DNA from: Saccoglossus kowalevskii
Taxonomy: Eukaryota > Hemichordata > Enteropneusta > Harrimaniidae
Reading direction: 5' to 3'
DNA length: 37,916 nucleotides
NCBI RefSeq assembly: GCF_000003605.2
Contig: NW_003148772.1
Span: 361,139 to 399,054 of the forward strand
The notes under the pieces were generated by a model. The model was not told where the DNA came from. It saw only the letters and a list, made by a program, of their open reading frames with translations, and did not search any database. Position 1 is the stretch's first letter. Each line of letters starts with the position of its first letter. Positions 1 to 9,739 of this stretch are shown here, one piece after another. A program made the position numbers and the translations under genes.

Positions 1-286
1 AATAAGAAATCCTTTCAATGGGTGAAATGGGTTATGTCTACCTTTATATTAATAAGAAATCCTTTCAATGGTTGGAATGGGTTATGCCTACCTTTATATC
101 AATAAGAATCCTTCCAATGTGTGGAATAGGTTATGTCTACCTTTATATCAACAAGAAATCATTTCAATGGTTGGAATGGGTTATGCCTACCTTTATATCA
201 ATAAGAAATCCTTCCAATGGGTGGAATGGGTTATGCCTACCTTTATATCAATAAGAAATCCTTCCAATGGGCGGAATGGGTTGTGG
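1..286. repeat. 50-bp minisatellite derived from the 3' end of CCNH exon 4 plus its splice donor
   Basis: Units of 49-50 bp at 1-50, 51-100, 101-149, 150-199, 200-249 and the exonic copy from 250. Read on the minus strand each unit carries the exon end (coding NPF[R/H][10 protein letters not shown] in the exon frame) followed by GTAGGC or GTAGAC. Potential donor copies lie at 36-41, 86-91, 135-140, 185-190 and the native 235-240. The array runs off the window at position 1. It sits in CCNH intron 4, immediately after the exon. Confidence 0.95.
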
Positions 287-442
287 ACAGTGAGGTTAAA
301 GTTCAAATGTTGCATAATCAACAATTCATGATTGAGAATTAACTCTGTTGCTTTCTCTCTGTTATTTGGCAGGTTTCCCACGAACTGCATAATAGAGACG
401 TTGAACTCTTCTACTTTACATGCTAAATATATACAGGTATAC
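241..442 (-). CDS. CCNH: CCNH coding exon 4
   Basis: 202 nt, one base of split codon 105 then residues 106-172. The acceptor is TTTTTCAG|GTATACC and the donor ATAAAG|GTAGGC. It encodes [27 protein letters not shown], and [15 protein letters not shown] at its end. The last ~40 nt of this exon plus the donor are the founder unit of the minisatellite that fills positions 1-240, so several downstream donor copies exist; the donor at 235-240 is the one that keeps the family reading frame. Confidence 0.95.
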
Positions 443-3400
443 CTGAAAAACACAGGAATTATCAGAATTATAGTTTTTTTGTTTTTTTGTAATATTGTGT
501 GCAAGGTAACAGTTCCAGACATTTATTGTCTCTGTTGTCTGTCCTAATTTTCAAGTGCCAGTGATGAAATATACTGTGAAATACTTTATTTTAGCTGCAA
601 TTAATTTCTGCTGAAATAGCTTTTTTGGTGTTTTGTATGGCATTTATTTTCACTAATTTTTGATGATTTGAATGTAAAATATAGGGAAAAAAGTATATTC
701 GCTGGATATTATTTTAAGTGAAGCATCCCTTCAACAAAAATTGATTCCAAATCGAAAATAAAGTATTCTACAGTAGTGCATTTTGTGACAGAAAACATAT
801 TCCAGGTTAAAACTACATGTACATGTACATGACAGTGCTGTGTGATCATTTTCCTATCATATGGGAATTACAGAAATAAGTAAGGGGGTGCATGGCCATG
901 GCATGAGGGCGCTGCGCCCCTGTTCCCTTGTTTAAAAGAATCCCTGGTGATCACATTAATCAGTGGAAGGAATTCTGCATATGATACAAAGTGGGAATGT
1001 AACTTTATTGCTACCGGTTAGTAACATATCTCTGCTATTAATTTGTAATGCATGTATTGTATGTGTAAATGAGGTAGCTACATGTAGATCATAGCTGTGG
1101 TAAAACATACAATACTTCTAATGGCACATTTGTATGTTTGTTGCTTGTTGATTTTTTGGGAGGGGTGTTAATTGAACTTCACAAAGTTTTTTTTATTAAA
1201 AGAATGTTATTCTATTATTTTTTTTTCTGGACATTGAATGTCACTGTTGTCTCTCCTGACTTTTTTTGTATGTGCAAGTTGCAAGTGCTGACATATAGTG
1301 CATTTTTGCCACAGAAGCCATATTCATGTTTTGGGACTATACACATGACAGCGCTATGCAGCCATCTCTCTATCAAATGGCTATTTAATGCGCTATCCTG
1401 GGGTCCAACCAACCAAGGTTCCCCCAAAGTAACATTAGTTAGTGAATGAATTTATTAATTAAAAAATAATAATTTTGTTATAGAAACAAAATAAGAAAAC
1501 CTGAAAAATGTTCACATGTGAAATTTATCGATCTTTTTAAACAATGTCTGATGCTAGTTTGTTCCAAGCTCCAATTTATATGCTAATTGGTATGCAAATA
1601 TTATGCTAATTAGATGCAAAATGTCTACTGTGTTTAATTGATTAGTTGTTTGTCAACTTGAATATAGTATTTGCTCCATTAGTAATGTATGCGCTTACGT
1701 AGGTTTTTCTATGATTTAGTTTACAGCAAACGCATTTTTTGGTTTTATAAGCATTTATATTTGAGATGTGCTCAAGAGGCATGTACGTACACTGGTCATG
1801 ACTACAAATATATTTTATGGATTACTTGTAAATATTTGTACTACAGGTAAACATTTTCCCCAAGCATGTTTCAAATTTGTAATATTGGACCAAGACCGAT
1901 TTTGTGGGAGCGCCCTCTACAGGACTGATTTTGTAGGAATGTCCTTTACAAGACAGATTTTGTAGAAGTATATTCTCTACAGGACTGATTTTGAAGGAGT
2001 GCCCTCTACAGGACTGATTTTGAAGGAGTGCCCTCTACAGGACTGATTTTGAAGGAGTGCCCTCTACAAGACTGATTTTGAAGGAGTGCCCTCTACAAGA
2101 CTGATTTTGAAGGAGTGCCCTCTACAATACAGATTTTGAAGGAGTGCCCTCTACAGACTGATTTTATAGGAGTGCCCTCTACAGGACAGATTTTGTAGGA
2201 GTGCCCTCTACAAGACAGATTTTGTAGGAGTGCCCTCTACAGGACTGATTTTATAGGAGTGCCCTCTACAGGACAGATTTTGTAGGAGTGCCCACTACAG
2301 GACTGATTTTATAGGAGTGCCCTCTACAAGACAGATTTTGAAGGAGTATATTCTCTACAGGACAGATTTTGTAGGAGTGCCCTCTACAGGACTGATTTTA
2401 TAGGAGTGCCCTCTACAGGACAGATTTTGTAGGAGTGCCCTCTACAAGCCAGATTTTGTAGGAGTGCCCTCTACAGGACTGATTTTATAGGAGTGCCCTC
2501 TACAGGACTGATTTTGAAGTAGTACCCTCTACAGGACTGATTTTATAGGAGTACCCACTACAGGACTGATTTTGTAGGAGTGCCCTCTACAGGACTGATT
2601 TTGTAGGAGTGCCCTCTACAGGACTGATTTTATAGGAGTGCCCTCTACAGGACAGATTTTGTAGGAGTGCCCTCTACAAGCCAGATTTTGTAGGAGTGCC
2701 CTCTACAGGACTGATTTTATAGGAGTGCCCTCTACAGGACTGATTTTGAAGTAGTACCCTCTACAGGACTGGTTTTATAGGAGTACCCACTACAGGACTG
2801 ATTTTGTAGGAGTGCCCTCTACAGGACTGATTTTGAAGTAGTACCCTCTACAGGACTGATTTTATAGGAGTACCCACTACAGGACTGATTTTGTAGGAGT
2901 GCCCTCTACAGGACTGATTTTGAAGGAGTACCCACTACAGGACTGATTTTGTAGGAGTATACCCACTAGAGGACTGATTTTATAGGAGTACCCACTACAG
3001 GACTGATTTTATAGGAGTGCCCTCTACAAGACAGATTTTGTAGGAGTGCCCTCTACAGGACTGATTTTGTAGGAGTGCCCTCTACAGGACTGATTTTGAA
3101 GGAGTATACCCACTACAGGACTGATTTTGTAGGAGTGCCCTCTACAGGACTGATTTTGTAGGAGTACCCACTACAGGACTGATTTTGTAGGAGTACCCAC
3201 TACAGGACTGATTTTATAGGAGTGCCCTCTACAGGACTGATTTTGTAGGAGTGCCCTCTACAGGACTGATTTTGTAGGAGTGCCCTCTACAGGACTGATT
3301 TTGAAGTAGTACCCTCTACAGGACTGATTTCATAGGAATCCTGAGTCAAAATGAAATTAAATCTAAATCAAGTTGAGTTAGCTTCTTGACTACCGCAATG

Positions 3401-6400
3401 TCGCCTATGGGAAAACAGTCAAAAGATCTGGTATTGAGAAGCATGCTCGGAAATTGTTACTATTAAATACATGCATATATGAGGTCAGTTCATAAAACAA
3501 CTTATGGCAACATTGTCACAGAAGATTGCAAACTAGTGCTGATCAGTTAGTGAAAGTTTATTAATCTTTTCGCCACCAGTTCCCTCTTTTCATCACAAAT
3601 TTAAAAAATAGTCCTGTTTATAGTCTGCACTTTCCTTCAGAAGATTGGGACAAAACTAGCCAAATCTGTTGAGTAAAAACCAAAAATTGACTCAAATTTT
3701 GTCTGTTTGCTCCAAAATTAGGATCCATTTCCAGAAATATTGAAGAATATAAGTGCAGGAAAATTTGGGCGGGAAATTCTGGTAGTAAAAAAATTAATCA
3801 GACATTCACATACTGGTATGTGAGTGTACTGTGAAATCTGTATTAGAAACCGTGGTGACTATTTAAATGGTACAATGCAACAGAGGGGATGCGGCTTCTA
3901 TTAGAGCATCTACACATATGAGAAATGGTGATTTTTGGCTTCCAATTGTACTGCAAGAATGGGTGCAACTTCTATTAAATGTGCGACTTCTATTAGATGT
4001 GCAACTTCTATTAGATGTGCGACTTCTAAAACAGATTTTACAGTAATCAAGGAAATGACGTTGTAGTGCAGCGGACCAATACACAAACAAATTTCCATGA
4101 TAAGTTTATAATTTCACTTACATAATCCATTTGGGATGATAATCCATTGCAGTATTGTGGATATAGAACCGTTTGAAATATGCGCAGGATGTGCCCTGTA
4201 AGAGAATATATGAAATAGTTTTATTTAATTATTCACTGGTTTTTAAATTATCGCTGATAAGTAAAATTCGCTAAATTAAATCTACATAACAAATAGAATA
4301 ACAATAGAACTTATTGTTTCCTTGCCAAATTTGTGAAATTAAAACCCAGTGAAATATGGGTTTTTAAAAGTGTCGAAAAATGCTATTTTTGTTTATGGAA
4401 TTGTTCTAAAAATAGCTATTTTTGAAAAAAATTAGGACAAGTTTCCCAATATATGGCACTGTAACACACAAAATAATGCTATTTCATTGTGCCATGGGAC
4501 AATAGCTTAATGATTTTACATAATAAACTAATGAACATTGTCATTGTCATGCGATTTATGACCAAATTTCTCAAAAAATTTCGAGTAGGCTTCTACCTTA
4601 ATACGTGGAACTCCACTGGGAATGGTAAAACATGACTCATTCAATTACAAAATTCTTTGTAATGTTTCTCTTTAAATAAATATAATAAAACATTGCGTCT
4701 GGAACAACATTTTGAAAAAATTAAATAAGAGCCCAATCATTTTAAAATAAAATAATTTCAGTAATATGCCCAATGCCAATACATTGGACTCTATGGGGGA
4801 AAAGTAAAACATTAAACAACAAAAAAGTCTGCAATTTTTTTAAAACTTAAGATCATAAAACAATATGTGTCTGGAACGACATTTTGAAAAAATAAATAAA
4901 AAAGGGATACTACCGGATTCTGCCATAAATTCGTCCATCCGAAAAATCACCCTAGGCGGTTTCACGGCTGGTGGGCCCTTATTTGGGGTTCAAACTTTCA
5001 AAAAATGATTATCAAATATTTTTAGGGGGGCTTATATTTTCATGGAACAATCCACCTACGCCGATTTTCAACGCCGGCAGTTGGACCACCCAAAACAAAA
5101 GAAACAATCGCAGAAGCTAATCTAAACTTTTATACATTTTGTTCTTGCTGGATTAAAAAGTAGCAAAAAAATCACATTAACGAACCACGTGCGCCAAATA
5201 CAATTATTTTGTTTCATTTTATTAGTAACGAAAGTATATTCTAAAAGAAGTTTCAAATAAAAACTAACCCAACTGCATTGCTTAGTAGCAAATGATCGCG
5301 GTATCGCAATCCAGTCATATGGCTTTTCACGATTGTTGATTATTACCTACTCATGAATATAATAATAACGTGCAAAAAATAAATTTGTTGAATTGTTATA
5401 AAATGCAAAAAAATTTCAACTTATTTCATCATAAGCGAATTACTCCGATCGCATTTTCAACGCTCAATGCTGTAGAAATTAATATCCGCCATGTTTTGTC
5501 AAATCGATAATTAACCAATGAAAACGATGGATGATGCAAACGTGTTCAAATTACCATAGCTCATTTAAATATGTTAATGTTATTGAATGCATCGCGGAAG
5601 AGATTTGCCAATGTTGTAGATGGGAAAGTGGCATGATTTGTTTTTAAATAAAAAAAAATAGTAGTTTTCAAAAGATAAACTGAGCATTTGAAGAATAATT
5701 TAACATTGTTTACAGCAATAATAGCTCATTATCGAAACGAAGCTTACTCATTCACACTAGTCGCAATGAATATCAATACTCTTGAATAGGCGTCAGTGAC
5801 TACAGCGAAACTTTTAGGCATCAGAAAAGATTAAAATAACACCTTAAAAAAACTGCCGAAAAATCGCCCTGGGTGGTTTCTTGGTCCCATTTTATTTTTT
5901 TTAAAACCTGAACTGTCGTTTAAAGCCCTGGGCGAATTTACAGCAGAATCAGGTATTTCAATAATATGACAATTTTAAGTAATTTGCCCAAGGCTTCATA
6001 GGTGATATAACATGTTCTTGAGAAAAAAATTCTGCGTGTCCTTGTTGAACCTACCCAGATTGGAAAAACTATATTGATTAATATGAGATTATTACGAGAA
6101 TACCTCAAAGTATGCACAAAGAAAGTACAGCTGGAGTATCGACTGACGCGCAGCGGAGGTCGATGTGCAGCGTACTGTCTGAGTGCATACTTTGAGGTAT
6201 TCTCGTAATAACTTTATTATTATACATCTTTTCCTTCTAAGGATACGACATGGGAATGCCGAAATCCAAAAAGTTTAGAATAGAATCAGTGAACTTCTTT
6301 GTGTGGAGTTCGGTCAAACCCTGATGGCAGCCATGTTTGTTTTTATCATTAGAGGACGCTTTCGTGCGTAATCATCCCATATTTTGAATTTTCATTTCCT

Positions 6401-7158
6401 TATACGGTAGGATGAAAATACCCCGTAAAATACTTATGGCGTTACGGTGACAGATGTATAATAATATGTATATTACACGTACCAGTACTGAAGGCGGCAT
6501 GGGCGGGTCAAACTTCCTACAAAAGTCTCTCACTAGGTGTTCATAATGTCGACATAGTAGGCGTTCCTCATCATATGTCAAAAAATATAACGGCCTATCT
6601 TCTACCTATGAGAACAAACAAAGAAAAAAAAAAGTCATTTCTATTTTTTTAATATTTTTTTTTGTTTATCAATGATGATTTTTAACCTTTTTACCACCAG
6701 ACTTTTCGCCCAAATTATTCTGCACTTTTTTCTTATATTTTTCAATATTTTTGGAAATGAACCATAATTATTTTTGAGTCAACACAAATAATTGGTTTCA
6801 ATTTTCTGTTTGTACTCAAAAAATTTGCTATTTTTGTCCCAGTATGCTGAAGGAAACTCCAGACAGCATACTTATTTGTGAATTTGTGATGAAAAAGAGA
6901 GAACTGATGGTGAAAGGGTTAAACTTATATTTTGACTCTGTTTTCGGCAAAATCAGTCAGTCCTGTTAGAGGTTGCACTGTGTTTCGAAAAAAAAGAGCA
7001 TAACAATCACCATTTTCCATGTTTGGAAATTATTTCCTCACCTGCATACTATCTCCATGTTTATCGGCGTACATCGTCACATTTTCTCGGCGGAGTTTGA
7101 TTATTTCTTCTTCATTTCTAAACATCCAGTGTTTCCGTTGAGAACTTGTATGAAACAT
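241..7158 (-). CDS. CCNH: Cyclin H, 5' part (4 coding exons, residues 1-172; 3' end outside window)
   Basis: Cyclin H is the regulatory partner of CDK7 in the CDK-activating kinase (with MAT1) and in TFIIH, phosphorylating the RNA polymerase II CTD and the T-loops of other CDKs in the nucleus. Four exons join in frame: 7042-7158, 6483-6605, 4122-4195 and 241-442. The product starts [13 protein letters not shown], matching the characteristic N-terminal helix of cyclin H. The first cyclin box follows, with FKRFY (K88) and LACKVEEF (E116/E117), the positions that contact the CDK in cyclins. The fragment continues through [15 protein letters not shown] to [15 protein letters not shown], a stretch close to animal cyclin H. 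Human cyclin H is 323 aa, so roughly the C-terminal half lies past position 1. Start chosen: the ATG at 7158 has A at -3 and gives the family N-terminus. Introns are 3679, 2286 and 436 nt and carry many repeats. Splice phases all agree; assignment is near certain, transcript ends unknown. Confidence 0.96.
572..775. mobile_element. MITE family 1 copy (TA-flanked, TACTGTG... TIR)
   Basis: Begins TACTGTGAAATACTTTATTT and ends AATAAAGTATTCTACAGTA, an inverted-repeat element of about 204 bp in CCNH intron 3. Five more copies of this family lie at 7206, 8475, 10988, 19216 and 21552. It has no coding capacity. A TA target site would suit a Tc1/mariner-type transposase, but that is an inference. Confidence 0.85.
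776..1888. other. CCNH intron 3, unassigned sequence
   Basis: AT-rich intronic DNA with no exon-like segment on either strand that I can support. It contains a short TACATG microsatellite (about 812-831) and several T runs. Confidence 0.6.
1889..3339. repeat. 29-bp satellite array, about 50 units, with higher-order structure
   Basis: Unit AGGACTGATTTTGTAGG then AGTGCCCTCTAC, mostly 29 bp, occasionally 31 bp (AGTATA variants). Variants alternate at fixed positions: gact/gaca, gtagg/atagg/aagg/aagtag, and gccctctac/acccactac. A block beginning aagccagatttt at 2446 recurs at 2678, exactly 232 bp (8 units) later, so the array has a higher-order repeat. It lies in CCNH intron 3. There are no unique spacers between units, so it is not CRISPR-like. 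Confidence 0.95.
3561..3797. mobile_element. MITE family 3 copy (TTAA-flanked, TTTTCRCCACCAG TIR)
   Basis: Begins TTAATCTTTTCGCCACCAG and ends TGGTAGTAAAAAAATTAA. The internal halves are nearly self-complementary (agtctgcactttccttcaga against the right arm). TTAA at both edges and a TTAACC(T)TTT start resemble piggyBac-type ends. It lies in CCNH intron 3. Confidence 0.8.
3962..4030. repeat. 18-bp tandem repeat, 3-4 units
   Basis: Unit GTGCGACTTCTATTAGAT (with aact/gact variation), about 90 nt downstream of the CCNH exon 3 donor. A diverged unit lies at about 3890-3906. Confidence 0.85.
4122..4195 (-). CDS. CCNH: CCNH coding exon 3
   Basis: 74 nt, residues 81-104 plus two bases of codon 105. 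The acceptor is TCTCTTACAG|GGCACA and the donor GGATTAT|GTAAGT. It encodes [20 protein letters not shown] followed by PKWI, the central cyclin-box helices. It is too short to show as an ORF but is unambiguous from the motif, both splice sites and phase. Confidence 0.95.
4215..4362. mobile_element. MITE family 2 copy beside the CCNH exon 3 acceptor
   Basis: Contains TTAATTATTCACTGG, the CGCTGATAAGTAAAATTCGC core, and ends with GTGAAATTAAAACCCAGTG. This family recurs at 15924, 20262, 22357, 23478, 23760, 28022 and 37077. Its edge is about 20 nt from the acceptor AG of CCNH exon 3, so it occupies the branch-point region. Confidence 0.75.
4590..4893. repeat. Diverged tandem duplication, period about 172 bp
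   Basis: The segment ending GTCTGGAACAACATTTTGAA at 4697 recurs as GTCTGGAACGACATTTTGAA at 4869. Flanking similarity (…tggaactc…aaaacat…) extends upstream. It lies in CCNH intron 2. Confidence 0.6.
4913..5953. mobile_element. Non-autonomous terminal-inverted-repeat element, about 1041 bp
   Basis: Left end CCGGATTCTGCCATAAATTC, right end (reverse complement) CCTGATTCTGCTGTAAATTC. Both ends are directly flanked by TA (4911-4912 and 5954-5955). Further subterminal similarity (gaaaaatcaccctaggcggttt against gaaaaatcgccctgggtggttt) supports pairing of the ends. No ORF was found inside. It lies in CCNH intron 2. Confidence 0.75.
6089..6211. repeat. Perfect 29-bp inverted repeat (hairpin), 65-nt loop
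   Basis: Positions 6089-6117 are the exact reverse complement of 6183-6211 (TTATTACGAGAATACC… start). The loop has partly complementary GC-richer DNA, so a longer imperfect stem is possible. It is probably a small foldback transposon in CCNH intron 2. Confidence 0.9.
6483..6605 (-). CDS. CCNH: CCNH coding exon 2
   Basis: 123 nt, residues 40-80, phase 0 at both ends. The acceptor TTCTCATAG|GTAGAAG follows a strong T-rich tract; the donor is ACTG|GTACGT. It encodes [14 protein letters not shown], then [17 protein letters not shown] and PPMPPSV, which aligns with the beginning of the first cyclin box of cyclin H. Confidence 0.95.
6682..6922. mobile_element. MITE family 3 copy in CCNH intron 1
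   Basis: Starts TTAACCTTTTTACCACCAG and ends CTGATGGTGAAAGGGTTAA, with TTAA at both ends. It is 241 bp, more than half of the 436-nt intron. Confidence 0.85.
7042..7158 (-). CDS. CCNH: CCNH coding exon 1
   Basis: 117 nt encoding residues 1-39, phase 0 at the end. The donor is ATGCAG|GTGAGG (intron starts at 7041). It encodes the N-terminal helix region ([13 protein letters not shown], then an E/R-rich helix) that packs against the cyclin box in cyclin H. A TGACGTAA motif ends 1 nt before the ATG. Confidence 0.95.
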
Positions 7159-7159
7159 T

Positions 7160-7167
7160 TTACGTCA
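7160..7167 (-). promoter_or_regulatory. CRE-like TGACGTAA immediately upstream of the CCNH ATG
   Basis: The minus strand reads TGACGTAAAATG, one base between the motif and the start codon. The motif matches half to most of an ATF/CREB site. Its location in the presumed 5' UTR or core promoter is suggestive only. Confidence 0.35.
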
Positions 7168-7205
7168 CCATAAATTTACTTCAGCTGAAAAAATATATAA
7201 ACCCA

Positions 7206-7421
7206 TACTGTAGAATACTTAGCTGGAATTAATTTTCGCTGCAAACAGAACCGAAAACTTATTAAGCGTTTTTGTATAGAGTTTATTTTCACTGATTTTT
7301 GACAAGTTGATTGTTAAGCATAGGAAAAATCTATAATCGCTGGATTTTATTTTCACTGAATCATCCCTTCAGCGAAAATAGCGAAAATTAATTCCAAGCG
7401 AGAATAAAGTATTCTCCAGTA
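7206..7421. mobile_element. MITE family 1 copy directly upstream of the CCNH start
   Basis: Starts TACTGTAGAATACTTAGCTG and ends GAATAAAGTATTCTCCAGTA, about 216 bp. Its near edge is 47 nt from the CCNH ATG, so it must lie in the 5' UTR or core promoter, or be skipped by an upstream non-coding exon. Confidence 0.85.
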
Positions 7422-7822
7422 TATGAAATTACTGCCAACTCGTGTTACTGAGATGGATAACTCCAGTCAGGCAGGTAAAAATTAAATCTGTGTCTTGTGC
7501 ACAATCCTAAAGAATTTCAAAAACTGGTATATATATAATATTTGCTCTACTAAAAGCACATGTCTATCACATTTATTTTTAACTTCTCTGGACCATAAAC
7601 ACATTTTTTTTAAACCTGACGTATTTAATAACATCAAAGCTGACAATAAAGCAACAAAAATATAAGTAAATTTGGTTACAATTAATTATTTTCCTCCAAT
7701 TTGCAGCATAAATTGTTATCATCTATTTTAAGACCGATCGCCATGCATACTATAAATAACCATAGAAAAATTTAAATGTTAATTCCATAAACAACTGTGT
7801 GGTGACCAGTATAAGTATTAAA

Positions 7823-7859
<37 letters not shown>

Positions 7860-8031
7860 GGTTCTCATTTTCTCATTGGGAAGATACAGGAGGAATGTCT
7901 TTTTTCCCACTTGGTGTTCTTTCTATACACACAACCAAGATTTAAAGGAAACATCAATCCAGTCATATTGTGAAACATTATATTTTGCAATGTCCAATTT
8001 TTAAAATAAAAAGGGACAACTTAATGCGTGA
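7422..8031. other. Intergenic, low-complexity AT-rich DNA
   Basis: No gene recognised. A homopolymer A run of about 37 nt lies at 7819-7855; it could be the tail of an old retroposed copy, but no source transcript was recognised. Confidence 0.5.
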
Positions 8032-8214
8032 AATAAAAGAAATGTTATTGAAGATGCAAGAAACTTCCAGCAACTGAATAACGAAGAGTTATTATGCTTC
8101 CTTCTGGGAGATACCACTCAAAGTTATAACAAAGAAATATGTTACACCATAGACAAACTTATGAGAGAATTTTTAGTTGATGCCATGGATGTTAGAACAA
8201 CATTTTTACACTAA
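8032..8214 (+). pseudogene. 3'-terminal fragment of a non-LTR retrotransposon ORF
   Basis: The open frame reads DARNFQQLNNEELLCFLLGD and ends at TAA 8212-8214. Short C-termini of this shape (FxxLxxEEKxxxLL…) are typical at the end of reverse-transcriptase ORFs in invertebrate LINEs. Upstream the frame is closed (TGA at 8029) and no RT domain is present, so this is a 5'-truncated dead copy. The following 170 bp end in an AAATA-type tail, as expected for a LINE. Family assignment is by pattern only. Confidence 0.55.
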
Positions 8215-8393
8215 TAAGTAGATTGTAATGTTATTTTTATTGGACTAATATTAATTTTGTTATATGATATTTTTCTTGATCTATAACAGTATTTCTTGTA
8301 CTTATTTTAAGCAATGTATCTTTAATTTTGCAGCTCCTGTAAAAGTGAGCCCCTGCTTTAAAAGGGTAGCAACAAATAAATAAATAAATAACA
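8215..8393 (+). mobile_element. LINE-like 3' UTR with (AAAT)n tail
   Basis: Follows the truncated ORF end and terminates in CAACAAATAAATAAATAAAT (about 8372-8392). A short-motif tail after a compact 3' UTR is characteristic of many animal LINEs. Confidence 0.5.
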
Positions 8394-8474
8394 TAATGAC
8401 TTCAAATAAAAAAGCTCCACAAATGTAGGAGAAAGCAATTTTCATTCTCTAGACATTCAACTTTTCATCATTAT

Positions 8475-8684
8475 TACTGTGGAATACTTTATTTTTGCTA
8501 GAATTTATTTTCGCTGAAAAGGCTTTTTGGGCGTTTTGCTTGGAATTTATTTTCACTGATTTTTGATGAGATTAATGTAAAATATAAGAAAAAATGTATA
8601 TTCACTGGATTTTATTTTCACGGAATCATCCCTTCAGCGAAAATAGCGAAAATAAATTCCAAGCGAAAATAAAGTATTCTACAG
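8475..8684. mobile_element. MITE family 1 copy
   Basis: Starts TACTGTGGAATACTTTATTT and ends AATAAAGTATTCTACAG. Arms show AATTTATTTTCGCTG and its complement CAGCGAAAATA…AAATTCC. Intergenic between CCNH and RAMAC. Confidence 0.9.
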
Positions 8685-9174
8685 CATGTAGTTAGCCATC
8701 TTGATTTTCAAGCAAAGGATTATGGGTAAAGTACGACATCATAGAATCTGTTGTCAGAAATTGACAAAGCAAAGACTGCAGCTTAACCATACTGTTTTAT
8801 AATTTTGTTTGTTAATTTTCAACCAAATAAATTCAATTTTTCATTTCCTACATGTCTGGATCAAACAATTTTGAAAATATAATAAAATATTTTGCGAAAG
8901 AAGAGAATAATTTGCTCTCCCTGTCATTCTCCTATTGTAAAACTTACAGTAAACGATAATATTGTTTTGCTCTTACATTTCGGGATTTGACTATTTATAG
9001 ATATTTTAGCCTGTGAAATATTCACTAGAAAATGATTTTTTTCTGAAATGTTTCTCATAAGTACCAGTAGTTACAGTAGATCTTTAGGATAAGTTGGGGG
9101 GGTGGAGATAAAAACACATATGTGTGCTAAAGCAAGTAAACTACATTGTCTGTTTGCAAAAACACAAAAATATG

Positions 9175-9310
9175 TTAACCTCCTGCTTCCTCTTTTCATC
9201 ACAAATAATCCTGTTTATAGTCTGCACTTTCCTTCAGAAGATTAGGACAAAAATAGCAACATTTTTTGAGTAAACACTGAAAATTTACTCAAATTTTGTC
9301 TGTTGAACAG
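9175..9310. mobile_element. Truncated MITE family 3 copy
   Basis: TTAACCTCCTGCTTCCTC then CTTTTCATCACAAATAATCC and AGTCTGCACTTTCCTTCAGA, matching the 3561 copy through the middle. The right half is missing. Confidence 0.7.
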
Positions 9311-9402
9311 AAAGTCTATTCTGGGCTAGTACTATTGTCAATTTTTGGAGAGTAGAGGGCCATTTATACAGGGGACGCTCCAGTGAGAAATTGTCCAATT
9401 AG

Positions 9403-9739
9403 CATATCAAAATCCTTCATTGCAACAAAACATATTCTATATTCACTAAAAACAACATTCACTCACAATGAACTCGAAACAAAAGAAATAGTCCAATCTA
9501 AACAGCCTGCGTCCTTGAAAATCAAGTCTTATCGTCCTTGCGTTTCCAACGAAAATACGTCAATGCCAAAAATGAATGATTTTCGCCAAATCTTCTATGA
9601 TTTTTTTGATGATATCATTAATTCAGTCCAGCGGTTAGATAGTTCATTAATTAGAGATGCTCAGGGAAACAAAATTGAAGATGTAAATCACTCCGACGAT
9701 GAAAAAACAACGATAATAGCCAAGGGGGTGAGGGACTGA
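9403..9739 (+). CDS. Unidentified ORF, candidate exon
   Basis: An open frame free of stops from 9356 to TGA at 9737-9739. Its best part reads KMNDFRQIFYDFFDDIINSV, then acidic NKIEDVNHSDDEK. It has more CpG-containing codons (gcg, cgt, acg, cgc, cgg) than the surrounding AT-rich DNA. A good splice donor (GG|GTGAGG, GT at 9728-9729) falls inside it and an acceptor-like AATTAG ends at 9402. There is no ATG until SMPKM. It could be an internal exon of an unrecognised gene, an old transposon-derived frame, or chance. I do not recognise the protein. Confidence 0.25.

Noticed and set aside
1889-3339. CRISPR-like array appearance of the 29-bp repeats
   Set aside because: Units are head-to-tail with no unique spacers, in an intron of a eukaryotic gene.
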